Shown piece by piece: positions 5,467 through 6,760 of a stretch of 6,760 nucleotides of DNA. The position numbers and the translations under genes were made by a program. The DNA lies in NCBI GenBank assembly GCA_012514045.1, contig JAAZBA010000398.1, positions 1 to 6,760 of the forward strand. The letters are read 5' to 3'. Each line of letters opens with the position of its first letter. Position 1 is the first letter of the stretch. This DNA comes from Clostridiales bacterium (GTDB lineage: Bacteria; Bacillota; Clostridia; Oscillospirales; QAMX01). Below the pieces are notes generated by a model. The model saw only the letters and a program-made list of their open reading frames with translations. It did no database searches and was not told the DNA's origin.

Positions 5467-6642
5467 ATGGCCAACAAAATAATAGATAAAGCAGGTAGAG
5501 AACTTAACGCTGATGAAAAAGATAAAATTAGCTATAACGTCAGCACTGTTTTTCAAACCTTTCATGGCGATGAGGGAATTTCCTATCAGGAACTCGATAG
5601 CACCGAAAATACAGAACTTTATACCGAAGACGATGTAGTGGAAGTCTTTATACGTGCAAACTCCGGCGGAACACGGTTGGGCAAATCCGATTTGCTTTTT
5701 TCATTATTGAATGCTATTTGGGATCATTCTGATGAACAAATGGAAGAACTGTTGTCTGGCCTCAACCGTCATGGATTTGCTTTCAACCGGGATTTCGTAT
5801 TAAAACTATGTTTGACTTTGTTGAACAAAGGTGCTCGATACGAGGTTTCAAAGTTCCGCAAACCCGGTGTGCGAGAGGAAATTGAGAAAGAATGGCATAA
5901 CATAACTAATGCTCTAAGAGATGTTGTTGATTTTATAAGAGGGAGTACTTTTATCCAGTGTGACAAGGCGATGCCATCCTACCTTACCCTAATTCCGTTG
6001 GTGTATTGCCGCTACCACTTTGCTGATAACTGGAAGGTTGCGAAAGGAATAGACACTTATCTACTGCGAACATTATTATGCGGTGCATTTAGTGGAAGTC
6101 CAGACGCACTTATTGACGACTGTGTCGATAAGATAAAGGAGCAACGCGGTTTTGATCTAAATCAAATGTTTGATACAATCCGTTCTAAAGGACGAAGCCT
6201 TGAACTTACTGAGGATCGTTTGTGGAAAATGGGGTATTCTTCTGATTCGATTCATCTGCTTTTTAACCTTTGGTACAATAGATTTAACTATGAACCGGCG
6301 TACGACAACAACCTCCCACAGGTCGATCACATTTTTCCACAGAGCATCTTGCAAGAAATTAAAGTCGCAAGTCCAGAAAACGGACTGCGAAACACAATGA
6401 AATACAAAAAAGATGAACGTAATCAGTTGGCAAATTGCATGTTGCTTACAAGGGAAGAAAATGGTCGTGGAGGGAAATCGGATATTTTACCTGAAGTGTG
6501 GTTCTCAGATAAAAAAGAAGAATACTTGGATATGCATTTAATACCAAAGAACAAAGACCTCTGGAAGATAGAGAACTTTGAAGATTTTATTGAAGAACGT
6601 AAAAAGTTGATAAGGGAAAAATTTTTATATCTTCTTGCGTAG
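5467..6642 (+). CDS. Rest of DUF262 plus DUF1524 HNH nuclease domain (downstream part of the broken gene)
   Basis: This 391-residue segment continues the DUF262 domain with DDVVEVFIRANSGGTRL (55-71), the well conserved R-x-N-S-G-G element. After a helical middle region it reaches the DUF1524 (GmrD-like) nuclease: QVDHIFPQS (285-293), with the catalytic-type Asp-His, then RNQLANCMLLTREENG (318-333), the N-x-L-x-N element that completes the HNH-type beta-beta-alpha metal site. The C-terminal stretch EVWF plus a charged helix is typical of the family end. No Shine-Dalgarno sequence precedes the Met at 5467, and the frame is open upstream back to the TGA, so this is not an independent gene. Translation would need readthrough or reinitiation. 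Confidence 0.85.
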   Translation: MANKIIDKAGRELNADEKDKISYNVSTVFQTFHGDEGISYQELDSTENTELYTEDDVVEVFIRANSGGTRLGKSDLLFSLLNAIWDHSDEQMEELLSGLNRHGFAFNRDFVLKLCLTLLNKGARYEVSKFRKPGVREEIEKEWHNITNALRDVVDFIRGSTFIQCDKAMPSYLTLIPLVYCRYHFADNWKVAKGIDTYLLRTLLCGAFSGSPDALIDDCVDKIKEQRGFDLNQMFDTIRSKGRSLELTEDRLWKMGYSSDSIHLLFNLWYNRFNYEPAYDNNLPQVDHIFPQSILQEIKVASPENGLRNTMKYKKDERNQLANCMLLTREENGRGGKSDILPEVWFSDKKEEYLDMHLIPKNKDLWKIENFEDFIEERKKLIREKFLYLLA

Positions 6643-6671
6643 AGACAGAGCTAGCTTGTTGACTGCATAAT

Positions 6672-6705
6672 AAAAGTGTAACTAAACGCAATCAAAAAGT
6701 GCAAC
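6672..6705. repeat. Direct repeats, possibly the end of an IS21-like element
   Basis: aaaagtgtaac (6672-6682) recurs as aaaagtgcaac (6695-6705), 10 of 11 bases identical and 23 bp apart. On the opposite strand these read gttgcactttt and gttacactttt. I recall such multiple short terminal repeats from ends of IS21-family insertion sequences. No transposase gene lies inside the window, so the element, if real, would continue beyond 6760 or be a remnant. The whole tail 6643-6760 holds no convincing gene. Confidence 0.35.
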
Positions 6706-6760
6706 AGTAGGCAGATACATAAGAGGGCATTCCAGCCTTCCGTAACAAAATACATGGCTA

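Larger units (their letters stand above)
4969..6642 (+). pseudogene. Single-chain GmrSD-type type IV restriction protein interrupted by an in-frame TGA
   Basis: The two open segments 4969-5415 and 5467-6642 are in the same frame. The only stop between them is TGA at 5413-5415; the 51 bases that follow are open and read IKFKDLIFSNHSNNIFI up to the Met at 5467. Without that stop the product is 557 residues, a normal length for a DUF262 + DUF1524 protein. DUF262 proteins commonly have a Trp-containing W(i/v)xxxDL segment here, so a TGG to TGA change at codon 149 explains the break. The intact family makes NTP-dependent endonucleases that cut modified (for example glucosylated hydroxymethylcytosine) phage DNA. 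The alternatives are a sequencing error, or stop readthrough giving some full-length protein. Confidence 0.8.

Noticed and set aside
5467..6642. Separate two-gene GmrS/GmrD arrangement
   Set aside because: The break falls inside DUF262, not between domains, and the second part has no ribosome binding site while its frame is open back to the TGA.

Overview
The window is a stretch of bacterial chromosome with every recognisable gene on the + strand. Strong AGGAGG-type ribosome binding sites, an S-box (SAM-I) riboswitch with a classical intrinsic terminator and short polycistronic spacers suggest a low-to-medium GC anaerobe of the Clostridia/Negativicutes type or a member of Synergistota. The sequence alone does not fix the taxon. 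Base composition changes from gene to gene: the HEPN-like and DUF262 genes are AT-rich and the ADP-ribosylglycohydrolase gene is clearly GC-richer. That fits a mosaic accessory region.

Layout. (1) Positions 1-564 hold the 3' end of an ankyrin-repeat gene built from exact 99-bp units. (2) Positions 777-1253 encode a 158-residue protein with an RHRLVH (R-x4-H) motif typical of HEPN ribonuclease-like domains. (3) Positions 1254-1655 (402 bp) contain no gene. They hold a weak hairpin, a good -10 box, a full SAM-I aptamer, an intrinsic terminator with a plausible antiterminator, and a 17-bp tandem repeat just before the next gene. (4) Positions 1656-3835 form a three-gene operon read out of that riboswitch: a zinc-ribbon protein of unknown function, an unknown 258-residue protein whose N-terminus can be read as Rossmann-like, and a small YqiA-like alpha/beta hydrolase. 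(5) Positions 3952-4752 encode a complete ADP-ribosylglycohydrolase with its metal-binding motifs intact. (6) Positions 4969-6642 encode a single-chain GmrSD-type (DUF262 + DUF1524/HNH) type IV restriction protein. It is interrupted by one in-frame TGA where the family usually has tryptophan, so it is probably a recent pseudogene or a sequencing error. (7) Positions 6643-6760 hold no gene. A pair of direct repeats there resembles the end of an IS21-like insertion sequence.

The most unusual point is that a complete, switchable SAM riboswitch governs genes with no obvious link to methionine or SAM metabolism. HEPN-like, ankyrin, ADP-ribosylglycohydrolase and GmrSD genes lie close together, as in defence or conflict islands. 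The sequence does not show that they form one system.
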